DNA of 57,153 nucleotides from Paenibacillus mesophilus. GTDB lineage: Bacteria; Bacillota; Bacilli; Paenibacillales; NBRC-103111. Where the stretch lies: contig NZ_VCRA01000040.1 in assembly GCF_005938385.1 (NCBI RefSeq), positions 1 to 57,153 on the forward strand, in the 5' to 3' direction. A program made the position numbers and the translations under genes. Position 1 is the first letter of the stretch, and each line of letters opens with the position of its first letter. Shown here one piece after another: positions 34,080-42,543 of the stretch. A model generated the notes under the pieces. The model was not told the DNA's origin. It did not search any database and was given only the letters and a program-made list of their open reading frames with translations.

Positions 34080-35567
34080 TTATTTGCCAAGAAGGTTCAC
34101 GTGTTTTCCGATATGGGCGATCAGTGCATCGGTGAAAGCTTGCTCGTTCTCGTCCATCGAACGGAAAAACTCGTCTTTAAACAAGGAACCGCCGTCTTCC
34201 TTCTTCGCTTGAAGCAAAATGCCGTACGTAATATGCAGCATTTGACGCGCATCGTCTTCGTTCAAATAGTCCGGAAGCGCGGCGTCGGATACGCTGTCAA
34301 GCGGCTTGATCGCGTTCAGGTCGGCCTTTACGTGGTAATACGCGGTCGCTTCGCTAAAATGCTCAAGCGCGTAAGCATGCATGCGGCGGTACAAGTCCGG
34401 ATTCGTTTTCGCGATGACGCGCATCGCTTCCAGCCAATTCGTTCCGGCCGTTTTCAGATGGAACCGGCCTTTCGTATGAATGCCGATCATCGGGAATACG
34501 GTAAATTTGTCGCTGCCGGAATGAATGCTCAGCTTATAGCCGAAATGGTCGGCAATGGCCGCGTGCACTTTCAGCTCTTCCTCGAATCGGGCGACGTCGC
34601 CGATATAGTCGATCCCCTTCTGGAACTCGCCGCAAAACCGGGGCGCCATCGAGAACAACGTCACACCGCGTCCGTACAGCTCCTCGGCAATCAGGAAATG
34701 GGAAGCCGGGTCGGTCGGAGTCAACGTCTCGTCGATCGACACTTCGAAGTCGATTTCCCGTCCCGCAGTTTGAATGTACTTATGGAATACGTGCTCCATG
34801 TAATCGATCGCCTTGGCATAGATCAGCACGTTTTTGGCGAGCGAATGCTTGTTGAAGGCAAAACCGGTTCCGGCCGCTTCGAACGTGCGGTTCAAATATT
34901 TGCTCTCGTAACGGCTGCGAACTTCGGCGGATACTTGGTCGTACTTCGCCAGCAATTCTGCTTCGGAAAGCCCTTCGATCGTATTGTCGATATGCTCCGA
35001 GCAATCGAGCGTCAGCATCGTGAAGCCAAGCCCGAGCGCCATCTCGATATCGGCCTCGACCTTCAGATGGTCGCCGTCGGCGCCGAAGCCGTCCTTGTAG
35101 CCTTCCTGAAAAGCGGCGTAGCAAGCGGCATCCAGCACTTCCTTGTAATTGCGGCCGGTCAAATTCAGCTCGCGGATGCTTTGCTGGGCCAGAATCGGAC
35201 GAATGTCCTTCCCGCGGACCGTCTGAATATGTCCGGGCGAAGCGATGCCCAGCCGGTCTCCCAGCCCGATCGTGGAAATGTTCGTTCCGAAGGCGCGGGG
35301 GGCCGTATAAGGGAAAAAGCGGTTGAGCGTCAGACGGTTCGCATGGGTAAGCGGACACAGCTTAGCGGGAACGGAGCCCCCTTGAACGGTGTCCCCGTCC
35401 AATGCGTCCGCAAGCTCGCCTGTTCCCTCTGCCAGCAGCGCCTTGCGTCCGTTATGCTTGACCATGACGAGCCGGACGCCCTCATGCTCGGCGAGCGAGC
35501 GCTCGTAGACGGACAGCTCAGCACCGCCGTTCCTCAATGCTTCAATGACGGAATGTATTGTTTGCAT
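34080..35567 (-). CDS. uxaE: Tagaturonate/fructuronate epimerase
   Basis: A 495-residue protein matching the UxaE family, which converts D-tagaturonate to D-fructuronate and so links galacturonate and glucuronate breakdown. Recognisable stretches are GTNISTIGLGDRLGIASPGH, DGFGADGDHLKVEADIEMAL, LDCSEHIDN and HSGSDKFTVFPMIG. AAGGAGG lies seven bases before the ATG. A perfect palindrome at 35586-35602 lies in the leader. With the UxaC-like gene it forms a small hexuronate module; the mannonate steps are not in the window. Confidence 0.88.
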   Translation of the reverse strand: MQTIHSVIEALRNGGAELSVYERSLAEHEGVRLVMVKHNGRKALLAEGTGELADALDGDTVQGGSVPAKLCPLTHANRLTLNRFFPYTAPRAFGTNISTIGLGDRLGIASPGHIQTVRGKDIRPILAQQSIRELNLTGRNYKEVLDAACYAAFQEGYKDGFGADGDHLKVEADIEMALGLGFTMLTLDCSEHIDNTIEGLSEAELLAKYDQVSAEVRSRYESKYLNRTFEAAGTGFAFNKHSLAKNVLIYAKAIDYMEHVFHKYIQTAGREIDFEVSIDETLTPTDPASHFLIAEELYGRGVTLFSMAPRFCGEFQKGIDYIGDVARFEEELKVHAAIADHFGYKLSIHSGSDKFTVFPMIGIHTKGRFHLKTAGTNWLEAMRVIAKTNPDLYRRMHAYALEHFSEATAYYHVKADLNAIKPLDSVSDAALPDYLNEDDARQMLHITYGILLQAKKEDGGSLFKDEFFRSMDENEQAFTDALIAHIGKHVNLLGK

Positions 35568-35585
35568 CTGGTGCCTCCTTATATC

Positions 35586-35602
35586 GCCGTCAAATTGACG
35601 GC
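35586..35602. promoter_or_regulatory. Perfect palindrome in the uxaE leader
   Basis: GCCGTCAA-A-TTGACGGC is a perfect eight-base inverted repeat that ends 13 bases before the uxaE ribosome site. It may be an operator of a GntR- or LacI-type regulator, or a translational hairpin. Confidence 0.5.
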
Positions 35603-35650
35603 TTCTAGTGTTAGTTTACGGATAATCGTTCGCACAAACTCACACTTAGG

Positions 35651-35746
35651 AACTTTAACGGAATAACGTGCCTGCTCTCTGACGACCGGGACTTGCCGGT
35701 ACACAAAGCCCCGGTCGTCAGTCAGGGCGGTTATTTCGTTAAAGTT
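35651..35746. repeat. Long imperfect hairpin upstream of uxaE
   Basis: AACTTTAACGGAATAAC (35651-35667) pairs with GTTATTTCGTTAAAGTT (35730-35746) with one mismatch, and inside it CTGACGACCGGG (35679-35690) pairs with CCCGGTCGTCAG (35710-35721). The whole 96-base unit folds on itself. The AACGGAATAAC arm resembles the small repeats before lepA. Confidence 0.75.
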
Positions 35747-35827
35747 CGTTAGCCTCATCTTAGCGCAATTTCTATCTTGTTTCTGTTCATTTTTTGCGGG
35801 ATGAACGAATTATTCAACATTTCTTGC

Positions 35828-36790
35828 TTATCCCTTAACGGGAATATGCTCCTGCTGCTCCATTACGACGGTTCCATCGTCCAAGCGGAGCCACGATTCG
35901 AAAGTAGGCTCGCCTTCACGAAGCCGGATCAAGCGCGATCCGCGCGGAAAACCTTCGCGGCCGTAAGTATTGTATCCGGTCGCCCTGCCGTAGCATAACC
36001 GGATGCCGTGCAGCTCGCCCCAGTAGTCGTTCACATGATCGTGCCCGCAGAAGGTACCCATTACGCCGCCCGCTTCAATCATCGCCGCGAACAAACCGCT
36101 GTTCAGCTGCGGCGAGCACACATCTTCGTGCTTGCTGCCATAACACGTTTCCGTCTCCCATACTTGGCGGTATTCGGGCAGCGGGATATGGAAAAAAGCG
36201 AGGGCGGGCAGCGGCTCGCCGCCATTGCGATCGATAATCGTACGGGACTCGTTCATGTACCAGTCGATCTGATCTCGGCGAATCCAATCATAGCCGCGTA
36301 CACGAGGCAGAGGCGAATAGGCGCCGGAGTCGAAGCCGTACAAAGCGGCCGCGCTGTGGCCTCCGTTCCCCACCACCTCGAGTACGAAGTTGCTGTAACC
36401 ATGAACGTGCTCCGGCCCGCCCGCAGAAACCGCGTAGTCCATCGCTTCGACGAGTGAGGCGAGCTCCTCGCGCGTGATGTACTGCTCCGTATCGTGGTTG
36501 CCGAAGACGACGGCCCATGGAATGCGGTTGCGCTCGGCCGATGCGACCGCATCCCGGAACGCTCCGCTCGGATCGAGACAAGGACGCTTCCCCTCTCCGA
36601 CTTTCCCCGTATAAATTACGTCACCCGTATAAACGATAAGGTCCGGCTTCTCCTCAAGTATGACTTGCTCCATTAACGCCCGGGAGCGCATATCCGCCTC
36701 GCTGCCGTCAATCCAATGAATATCCGTAAATTGTGCGATCGTAAATGTACCGTCTTGGCGAAATTTCAGCTTGCCCTTATGCTTGTCCAT
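35828..36790 (-). CDS. Metallophosphoesterase (calcineurin-like)
   Basis: A 320-residue protein with all metal-ligand motifs in order: FTDIHW (D-x-H), YTGDVI (GD), VFGNHD (GNHD), FFHIPLPEY (H), FCGHDHVNDYW (GHDH). It should hydrolyse phosphate esters or a nucleotide; the substrate is not known. No signal peptide is seen. GGGAGAG lies about eight bases before the ATG. It stands alone between uxaE and the SGNH hydrolase. Confidence 0.9.
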   Translation of the reverse strand: MDKHKGKLKFRQDGTFTIAQFTDIHWIDGSEADMRSRALMEQVILEEKPDLIVYTGDVIYTGKVGEGKRPCLDPSGAFRDAVASAERNRIPWAVVFGNHDTEQYITREELASLVEAMDYAVSAGGPEHVHGYSNFVLEVVGNGGHSAAALYGFDSGAYSPLPRVRGYDWIRRDQIDWYMNESRTIIDRNGGEPLPALAFFHIPLPEYRQVWETETCYGSKHEDVCSPQLNSGLFAAMIEAGGVMGTFCGHDHVNDYWGELHGIRLCYGRATGYNTYGREGFPRGSRLIRLREGEPTFESWLRLDDGTVVMEQQEHIPVKG

Positions 36791-37002
36791 GTGTCGTCTC
36801 TCCCTATGTTAGACTGTAAGCGAGACGATTATATGGAATATAGGTAGACGTGTCAATACAGCAAGCAGTTGAGTTTAGGAGCCGAGAATGAATAAGGGAC
36901 GGTTACCCAGTATAGAAACCGATTTCTGATATTCGCCGAGAATACCCTGCCTGCAGCTCCTCCACAACATGAGGCGCTGCCGCAGAGCAGGTGTGCCCGG
37001 AA

Positions 37003-37662
37003 TTACTTGTTCCAATCGAATCCGATGCCGTTCAGAAACGCGCGCGCCAACACCATATGACCGGTCATACCCGGGTGTACCCGGTCCCACGCGAGAGTCG
37101 CCGGGTAGTAATGTTCCAGCACCCGATCAAACGCTTTCTGCGTATCGACGAAGATTGCCCCCGTCTCCGAGGCGATTTGCTCGACAACTTTGCCATAGCG
37201 GTCCATCGCGGCGCGCATCGGATCGTTCGGATTCGGTTCGATATAGAACGGAGTCATCAGGACGAGACCTTTCAGCAGCGGCTTCGCCTCGGCGACCAGC
37301 TCGCGCAGCGTCCGCCCGTACTCCTCGATGCCGACGTGCTTCTCGGTATAAGTCGGCAAATCGAATTGGCGCCATACGTCGTTGATGCCGATCATGATCG
37401 AAAGCCAGTCCGGCTTCAAGTCGATAACGTCCGTCTGCCAACGTTCTCTCAGATTGCGCACCGTATTGCCGCTTGTCCCTACATTCGTAACACGGATGTC
37501 ATAGGACGGATACATCGTCCCGAGGAGCGCGTCCACGAGCGATACGTATCCTTTGCCGAGCGCTTCCCCTCTTCCTTCTCCGATCGGTCTTGCGCGTCCG
37601 CAATCGGTAATCGAGTCGCCGATCATGACCAGTCTGCTTTTCGGCTGCAGCTTCAAATCCAT
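37003..37662 (-). CDS. SGNH/GDSL hydrolase
   Basis: A 219-residue esterase-fold protein. Block I VMIGDSITDCGR holds the nucleophile Ser, then VGTSGNTV (Gly), IGINDVWRQ (GxND), and DRVHPGMTGH with catalytic Asp and His. Relatives deacetylate sugars such as rhamnogalacturonan or xylan, which fits the plant-sugar setting. The ATG at 37662 is close behind GGGAGG; a TTG two codons later (37656) has better spacing. TATAAT about 30 bases upstream may be the -10 box. No signal peptide. Confidence 0.88.
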   Translation of the reverse strand: MDLKLQPKSRLVMIGDSITDCGRARPIGEGRGEALGKGYVSLVDALLGTMYPSYDIRVTNVGTSGNTVRNLRERWQTDVIDLKPDWLSIMIGINDVWRQFDLPTYTEKHVGIEEYGRTLRELVAEAKPLLKGLVLMTPFYIEPNPNDPMRAAMDRYGKVVEQIASETGAIFVDTQKAFDRVLEHYYPATLAWDRVHPGMTGHMVLARAFLNGIGFDWNK

Positions 37663-37743
37663 TCCCTCCCAGTTCGTATCCGTTACTCGTCTATTATAAG
37701 GGCCCGGTATAGTTCTGGAAATATAAACATTTCGGATAGCGGG

Positions 37744-37778
37744 CAAAAAAAAGAGGAGCCGGCTGCCTCGGCCGCTCC
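37744..37778 (-). terminator. Terminator upstream of the SGNH gene
   Basis: On the minus strand GGAGCGGC-cgaggca-GCCGGCTCC is followed by a run of eight U. It would end transcription from the 123-residue protein gene at 37912. Confidence 0.85.
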
Positions 37779-37798
37779 CCGTTCCTTCCTTAACGTTT

Positions 37799-37846
37799 CA
37801 GAATGTTTAAGTTCGCTAAAGCGTTAAAGCGAACAGAGACATTCTG
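37799..37846. repeat. Nested hairpin repeat
   Basis: CAGAATGT ... ACATTCTG encloses GTTCGCTAAAGCG and CGTTAAAGCGAAC. A further pair, AAGAAAAAC (37852) and GTTTTTCTT (37906), encloses the next segment. The kind of repeat is unknown to me. Confidence 0.6.
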
Positions 37847-37911
37847 AACCAAGAAAAACTTCCGCTAAACCGTGGTCGCTCATCCTCGAATTACGACGAT
37901 AGACGTTTTTC

Positions 37912-38283
37912 TTACAATAAACCGCCGCAATCTTTGACGACCCGCAGCGCCTGATGATGCACGCTCTCGTCCATTACGGCCGTCAATAAATAATTGCGGC
38001 CCATCGTATCGTCTTCGCCGCCGGAGCTCATTCCGCTCGCGCTTACGTCCGCCGCCGCAAGGATGGCCGCATTGCGGTCCCCGAAATCGCCTCCGAGCGT
38101 CAAGTACCCGAGTCCGCTGAAATCGCCGTTGATCGGATTCTCCAGATGATCGCTGCCTTCGCCCGGAAAACGGCCGACCTCGTCGACCCGCATCTCCGTA
38201 ATCCTCAGCGCCTTCAGCTTGGCCGCCGCTTCTTTCGCTTCCTCGACCGTATGGAAATAAGCCAATATATTTTTTTCAGACAT
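37912..38283 (-). CDS. YflT/general-stress-17M-like small protein
   Basis: A 123-residue protein that begins NILAYFHTVEEAKEAAAKLKALRI, the ferredoxin-like start typical of the general stress protein family, and ends RNYLLTAVMDESVHHQALRV-VKDCGG. The middle is Gly- and Asp-rich (GDFGDRNAA). Its role is unknown. GGAGGTG lies eight bases before the ATG. The small gene at 38320 is 36 bases upstream, so the two form a unit. Confidence 0.72.
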   Translation of the reverse strand: MSEKNILAYFHTVEEAKEAAAKLKALRITEMRVDEVGRFPGEGSDHLENPINGDFSGLGYLTLGGDFGDRNAAILAAADVSASGMSSGGEDDTMGRNYLLTAVMDESVHHQALRVVKDCGGLL

Positions 38284-38319
38284 CGTCTCTCACCTCCAAT
38301 TCGATACGGCTGCCATCCA

Positions 38320-38472
38320 TTAATCGTTTTGCTGCCGGTTGTCCGCCGCTTCGGCGCGCTCGACCGCTTCGAGATCGTCCTCATCGGCCAGCGCCTCGGA
38401 AAAATCCACGTCTTCATTTTTCCCTATCGGTAACGCTTCGTTTTCATTCGCTTCAACTTGCTCGAAACTCAT
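38320..38472 (-). CDS. Very acidic small protein of unknown function (50 residues)
   Basis: A short gene below usual size cut-offs: MSFEQVEANENEALPIGKNE, then DVDFSEALADEDDLEAVERA and EAADNRQQND. The ATG at 38472 has AGGAGGAG about seven bases upstream, an excellent site. It is highly acidic and likely disordered. It precedes the stress-type gene at 37912. Confidence 0.65.
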   Translation of the reverse strand: MSFEQVEANENEALPIGKNEDVDFSEALADEDDLEAVERAEAADNRQQND

Positions 38473-38560
38473 ACTGTTCTCCTCCTGTTCATGGACATGT
38501 CCTCTCGTACCCGTCTAGTTTTCCAAGGAGAGGAAAAATTATGCACGGCAGGAAAACGCG

Positions 38561-38595
38561 AAAAGGCCGTATCCGGATAACCCGAATATCGGCCT
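38561..38595 (-). terminator. Terminator of the heat-shock operon
   Basis: On the minus strand AGGCCGATATTCGGG and CCGGATACGGCCT form an imperfect long stem, followed by UUUU. It begins 18 bases after the dnaJ stop. Confidence 0.8.
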
Positions 38596-38612
38596 GGTCC
38601 TCTGTATGGTAG

Positions 38613-39728
38613 TTAATCACCCAAAAACGCCTTTTTCATGCGTTCGAAAATCGATTTGTTTTGCTCGTGCGTATGCTCGCCGCTTTGCTTGGCAAAATCG
38701 CGAAGCAGCTCTTTTTGCTGCTCGTCCAGACTCGTCGGCGTTACGACGACGACCTTGACCTGCTGATCGCCTTGGCCGTAGCCGCGCAGACGCGGTACGC
38801 CTTTGCCCTTCAGGCGGAAATAAGTGCCCGTCTGGGTGCCGGCCGGAATTTTCAGCTTTACCTTCTCGGTAAGCGTCGGTATTTCGATCTCGTCCCCGAG
38901 CGCCGCCTGCGTAAATGTCAGAGGCACTTCGCAAAAAATGTCGTCGCCCTCGCGTTCGAAGAAGTCGTGCGATTTGACGCGGATTACGATGTAGAGGTCG
39001 CCCGAAGGTCCGCCTTTCGTACCGCCCTCCCCTTCGCCGGATACGCGCAGCTGCGCTCCGTCGTCAACGCCGGCCGGAATTTTCACGTGAATTTTCCGCT
39101 GCTTCTTCACTTTGCCCGCGCCGTGGCAGGTCGAGCACTTCTCTTTGATAATCGAGCCTTGTCCGTTACAGGTGGAACACACTCTGCGGTTGACCATCCG
39201 CCCGAACGCCGTGTTTTGCACGACCTCCTGCTGCCCTGTGCCGCGGCACGTTTGGCACGTTTCCGGCCGGGTTCCCGGCTTCGCTCCCGAGCCGTGGCAG
39301 TTGTCGCACGATTCGGTACGCGGAATTTGGATATCCATTTCTTTCCCGAAGACGGCTTCCTTGAACTCGATCGTCATCGTATACTGCAGATCCGCTCCGC
39401 GCTGCGGCGCGTTCGGGTTGCGGCGCTGGCCGCCTCCTCCGAAGAACATGTCGAAGATGTCTCCGAAGCCGCTGAAATCTTGACCGCCGAAGCCGCCTCC
39501 GCCCTGGCTCGGATCCGCAGTGCCGAAACGGTCGTAGTTCGCCCGCTTCTGGCTGTCGCTTAACACTTCGTAAGCTTCCTTCGCTTCCTTGAACTTCTCT
39601 TCCGCATCGGCCGCCTTGTTCACGTCCGGATGATACTGGCGGGCCAACCGACGGTAAGCCTTCTTGATGTCGTCTTCCGATGCATCTTTGCCCACGCCGA
39701 GCACTTCATAAAAATCGCGGTCGCTCAC
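38613..39728 (-). CDS. dnaJ: Chaperone DnaJ (Hsp40)
   Basis: A 371-residue full-length type I DnaJ. The J domain (1-70) contains YHPDVN with HPD; a Gly/Phe-rich linker (GGGFGGQDFSGFGDIFDMFF) follows, then four zinc repeats CDNCHGSG, CQTCRGTG, CSTCNGQG and CSTCHGAG, and the C-terminal substrate domains. It delivers unfolded proteins to DnaK and stimulates its ATPase. The start is GTG with GGGGGAGGTGG upstream. It lies after dnaK, separated by a 260-bp repeat-filled gap. Confidence 0.98.
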   Translation of the reverse strand: MSDRDFYEVLGVGKDASEDDIKKAYRRLARQYHPDVNKAADAEEKFKEAKEAYEVLSDSQKRANYDRFGTADPSQGGGGFGGQDFSGFGDIFDMFFGGGGQRRNPNAPQRGADLQYTMTIEFKEAVFGKEMDIQIPRTESCDNCHGSGAKPGTRPETCQTCRGTGQQEVVQNTAFGRMVNRRVCSTCNGQGSIIKEKCSTCHGAGKVKKQRKIHVKIPAGVDDGAQLRVSGEGEGGTKGGPSGDLYIVIRVKSHDFFEREGDDIFCEVPLTFTQAALGDEIEIPTLTEKVKLKIPAGTQTGTYFRLKGKGVPRLRGYGQGDQQVKVVVVTPTSLDEQQKELLRDFAKQSGEHTHEQNKSIFERMKKAFLGD

Positions 39729-39749
39729 CGTTCCACCTCCCCCAAGTTA

Positions 39750-39905
39750 CCCCAAAAAGTGAGGTATCGCTCTGTAGCTTATTCCGGGTACTTTTCGGGG
39801 ACCCCGAGACTGATGCCCCAAAAAGTGACGTATTTCTTCGTTGCATATTCCGAGTACTTTTCGGGGACCCCGAGACTGATGCCCCAAAAAGTGACGTACT
39901 TGCCC
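39750..39905. repeat. 66-bp tandem repeats in the dnaK-dnaJ gap
   Basis: Two full copies (39750-39815 and 39816-39881) and a partial third (39882-39905). Each begins CCCCAAAAAGTGA and contains ACTTTTCGGGGACCCCGAGA, so each copy forms a stem CCCCAAAAAGT/ACTTTTCGGGG with one mismatch. The second copy differs from the first mainly in the loop. They lie between the dnaK terminator and the dnaJ ribosome site. Confidence 0.9.
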
Positions 39906-39925
39906 CACCCGATTCGATTGCAAAA

Positions 39926-39961
39926 CGAAAGTCAAAGCCAAGGAAAGCCCCGGCTTTGACT
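39926..39961 (-). terminator. Partial terminator after dnaK
   Basis: On the minus strand GTCAAAGCC and GGCTTTGAC form a nine-base stem followed by UUUCGUUUUG. It lies 28 bases after the dnaK stop. An imperfect U-run would allow some read-through into dnaJ. Confidence 0.65.
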
Positions 39962-39989
39962 TCCGACGAAATCGCCTGCAACCCAACTA

Positions 39990-41831
39990 TTACTTCTTGT
40001 CGTCCACGACTTCGTAGTCGGCGTCTACGACGTTATCGCGCTTCGCGCCTTCGGCTCCGCCCGCTGCAGCGCCTTCTCCGGCTTGCGCGTCTTTAGCCGC
40101 TTGCTCGTACAGCTTGACGGACAGCTGCTGCACGACTTCGGTCAACGATTCCGTCGCTTTTTTGATCGCCTCCAGGTCGTTGCCTTCCAACGCCTTTTTC
40201 AGCTCTTCTTTGCCGGCGTTCGCTTTGTCGATTTCCGCTTGATCGACTTTGTCGCCGAGATCCTTGATCGTTTTGTCGACGGAGTAGATCAGCTGATCCG
40301 CTTCGTTGCGGGCTTCGACCAGCTCTTTGCGCTTGCGGTCTTCTTCGGCATGCGCTTCGGCGTCCTTCATCATTTTGTCGATTTCATCGTCGCTCAAACC
40401 GCTCGACGACGTGATCGTAATTTTTTGGCTTTTGCCCGTTCCTTTATCGAGCGCGGATACGTTCACGATACCGTTGGCATCGATGTCGAACGTAACTTCG
40501 ATTTGCGGAATGCCGCGAGGAGCCGGTGGAATATCTCCGAGCATGAACCGTCCGAGCGTCTTGTTGTCGCTCGCCATCGCGCGCTCGCCTTGAAGAACGT
40601 GAATTTCTACGCTCGTTTGGTTGTCCGCATAAGTCGAATAAACTTGCGATTTGCTCGTCGGGATCGTCGTATTGCGATCGATCATCTTCGTGAACACGCC
40701 GCCGGCCGTCTCGATTCCGAGCGACAACGGGGTAACGTCGAGCAGCACGACATCTTTTACGTCGCCGGTCAGTACGCCCGCTTGAATCGCTGCGCCGAGT
40801 GCTACGACTTCGTCCGGGTTAACGCCTTTGTGCGGCTCTTTGCCGATCAATTTCTTAATCGCTTCTTGAACGGCCGGAATCCGCGTCGATCCGCCTACCA
40901 ATACGACCTTGTTGATTTCACTTGTCGCTAGACCGGAGTCGTTTAGCGCTTGACGAGTCGGGCCGAGCGTACGCTCTACGAGCGGAGCCGAAATTTCTTC
41001 GAATTTGGCGCGGGTCAAGTTTACTTCCAAGTGCTGGGGCACACCGTCGACAACCGTGATGAACGGCAGCGAAATCGTCGTCGTGAGCACGGTGGAAAGC
41101 TCTTTTTTCGCTTTCTCGGCGGCATCCTTCAGACGTTGGACGGCCGCTTTATCCTTGCTCAAATCGATGCCGTGCTCTTTCTTGAACTCGGCTACCAAAT
41201 AATCGATAATGACTTGGTCGAAATCGTCGCCGCCGAGACGGTTGTCGCCGCTCGTTGCTTTAACCTCGAAGATACCGTCGCCGAGCTCGAGGATCGATAC
41301 GTCGAACGTACCGCCGCCAAGGTCGTATACGAGAATCGTTTGGTTCGTATCCTGCTTGTCGAGACCGTAAGCAAGAGCGGCTGCCGTAGGCTCGTTGACG
41401 ATCCGCAGCACTTCGAGTCCGGCGATTTTGCCCGCATCCTTCGTAGCTTGGCGCTGGCTGTCGTTAAAATAAGCCGGTACGGTAATAACCGCTTGGGATA
41501 CGGTCGTACCTAAGTAAGCTTCGGCATCCGCCTTCAGCTTCTGCAAGATCATGGCCGAAATTTCTTGCGGCGAATAGTTGTTGTCGTCGATTTTTTCCTT
41601 GTGGTTCGTACCCATATGACGTTTGATCGAAATAACGGTGCGGTCCGGGTTCGTGATCGCTTGGCGTTTCGCCGTTTCCCCGACGACGCGCTCTCCGTCC
41701 TTCTTGAAGCCGACCACCGAAGGGGTCGTGCGATTGCCTTCCACGTTAGGGATAACTACCGCTTCTCCGCCTTCCATGACGGCTACGCAGGAGTTGGTCG
41801 TACCCAGGTCGATTCCGATTACTTTACTCAT
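39990..41831 (-). CDS. dnaK: Chaperone DnaK (Hsp70)
   Basis: A 613-residue Hsp70. GIDLGTTNSCVAVMEGGEA at the start, VITVPAYFNDSQRQATKDAG, IVNEPTAAALAYGLD, DLGGGTFDVS and VGGSTRIPAVQ mark the ATPase domain; the substrate domain (NTTIPTSKSQVYSTYADNQT) and an Ala/Gly-rich acidic tail follow. AAGGAGG lies about ten bases before the ATG. It sits 49 bases after grpE in the HrcA-controlled operon. Confidence 0.98.
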   Translation of the reverse strand: MSKVIGIDLGTTNSCVAVMEGGEAVVIPNVEGNRTTPSVVGFKKDGERVVGETAKRQAITNPDRTVISIKRHMGTNHKEKIDDNNYSPQEISAMILQKLKADAEAYLGTTVSQAVITVPAYFNDSQRQATKDAGKIAGLEVLRIVNEPTAAALAYGLDKQDTNQTILVYDLGGGTFDVSILELGDGIFEVKATSGDNRLGGDDFDQVIIDYLVAEFKKEHGIDLSKDKAAVQRLKDAAEKAKKELSTVLTTTISLPFITVVDGVPQHLEVNLTRAKFEEISAPLVERTLGPTRQALNDSGLATSEINKVVLVGGSTRIPAVQEAIKKLIGKEPHKGVNPDEVVALGAAIQAGVLTGDVKDVVLLDVTPLSLGIETAGGVFTKMIDRNTTIPTSKSQVYSTYADNQTSVEIHVLQGERAMASDNKTLGRFMLGDIPPAPRGIPQIEVTFDIDANGIVNVSALDKGTGKSQKITITSSSGLSDDEIDKMMKDAEAHAEEDRKRKELVEARNEADQLIYSVDKTIKDLGDKVDQAEIDKANAGKEELKKALEGNDLEAIKKATESLTEVVQQLSVKLYEQAAKDAQAGEGAAAGGAEGAKRDNVVDADYEVVDDKK

Positions 41832-41880
41832 CTTATTGTTACCTCCTTGGAATGGAACTATCTGGTATAATGAACATTTG

Positions 41881-42510
41881 TCAGCCGCTTACTTTAACCA
41901 TCGCTACGCGGAGAACTTTATCCTTGAGCATGTATCCCTTTTGCACTTCTTCCACTACGATGCCTTCCTCATGCTCTTCGGATTCCACCTGCATGATCGC
42001 CTGATGGTATTCCGGGTTGAAAGGCTGACCGACCGACTCGATCGGCTTCAAGCCTTCCTGGACGAGCACTTGATCCAGTTGGCGGTAGATCATGTCAACG
42101 CCTTTAAGCAGCGAATCGTGATCTTTATTTTCCTTGGAGACGGAAATCGCCCGATCGAAATTATCGACGATCGGCAGCAGCTGCTCGATCAGCTTGCCGG
42201 ATGCGTATTTGGCGAAATCTTCCTTCTCCTGGCGCGACCGGCGCCGGAAATTGTCGAAATCGGCCTGTGTGCGCAAATAACGCTGGTAATGCTCGTCGGC
42301 CAGCTTACGCTGTTCCTCCAACTGGCGTTGCAATTCGGCAGTCGCAGACGTTGCTTCCTGCGCCTCGGCGGATTCACCTGCACTCGCTTCCGCAGTTTTA
42401 GTAACAGCCTCTTCATTTGCGGACTGAGGATCGGTCGCCGCCACATCGCCGGGCTTTTTCGTTTCCTCTTCCGTATCGAGAATCGCTTGACGCTTCTCTT
42501 GTTCAGTCAC
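41881..42510 (-). CDS. grpE: Nucleotide exchange factor GrpE
   Basis: A 209-residue protein. A long acidic N-terminal tail precedes the helical dimer region (AELQRQLEEQRKLADEHYQR) and the core RTQADFDNFRRRSRQEKEDF; the C-terminal beta domain ends GYMLKDKVLRVAMVKVSG. It releases ADP from DnaK. The start is GTG at 42510 with GGAGGTG upstream. The chaperonin gene ends 33 bases before it. Confidence 0.97.
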   Translation of the reverse strand: MTEQEKRQAILDTEEETKKPGDVAATDPQSANEEAVTKTAEASAGESAEAQEATSATAELQRQLEEQRKLADEHYQRYLRTQADFDNFRRRSRQEKEDFAKYASGKLIEQLLPIVDNFDRAISVSKENKDHDSLLKGVDMIYRQLDQVLVQEGLKPIESVGQPFNPEYHQAIMQVESEEHEEGIVVEEVQKGYMLKDKVLRVAMVKVSG

Positions 42511-42543
42511 CTCAGTACACCTCCATGATCGTAATCCGTTTCG

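Noticed and set aside
34041..35666. 541-codon plus-strand open frame opposite uxaE
   Set aside because: It lies wholly antisense to a clear uxaE gene, a known effect of GC-rich codon use; no ribosome site or family match.
38541..38612. Short plus-strand ATG with AAGGAG upstream near 38541
   Set aside because: The reading frame runs through the dnaJ terminator stem and into dnaJ on the other strand; nothing protein-like.
39750..39905. CRISPR array
   Set aside because: The 66-bp units are directly adjacent without unique spacers and form hairpins; this is a tandem repeat.
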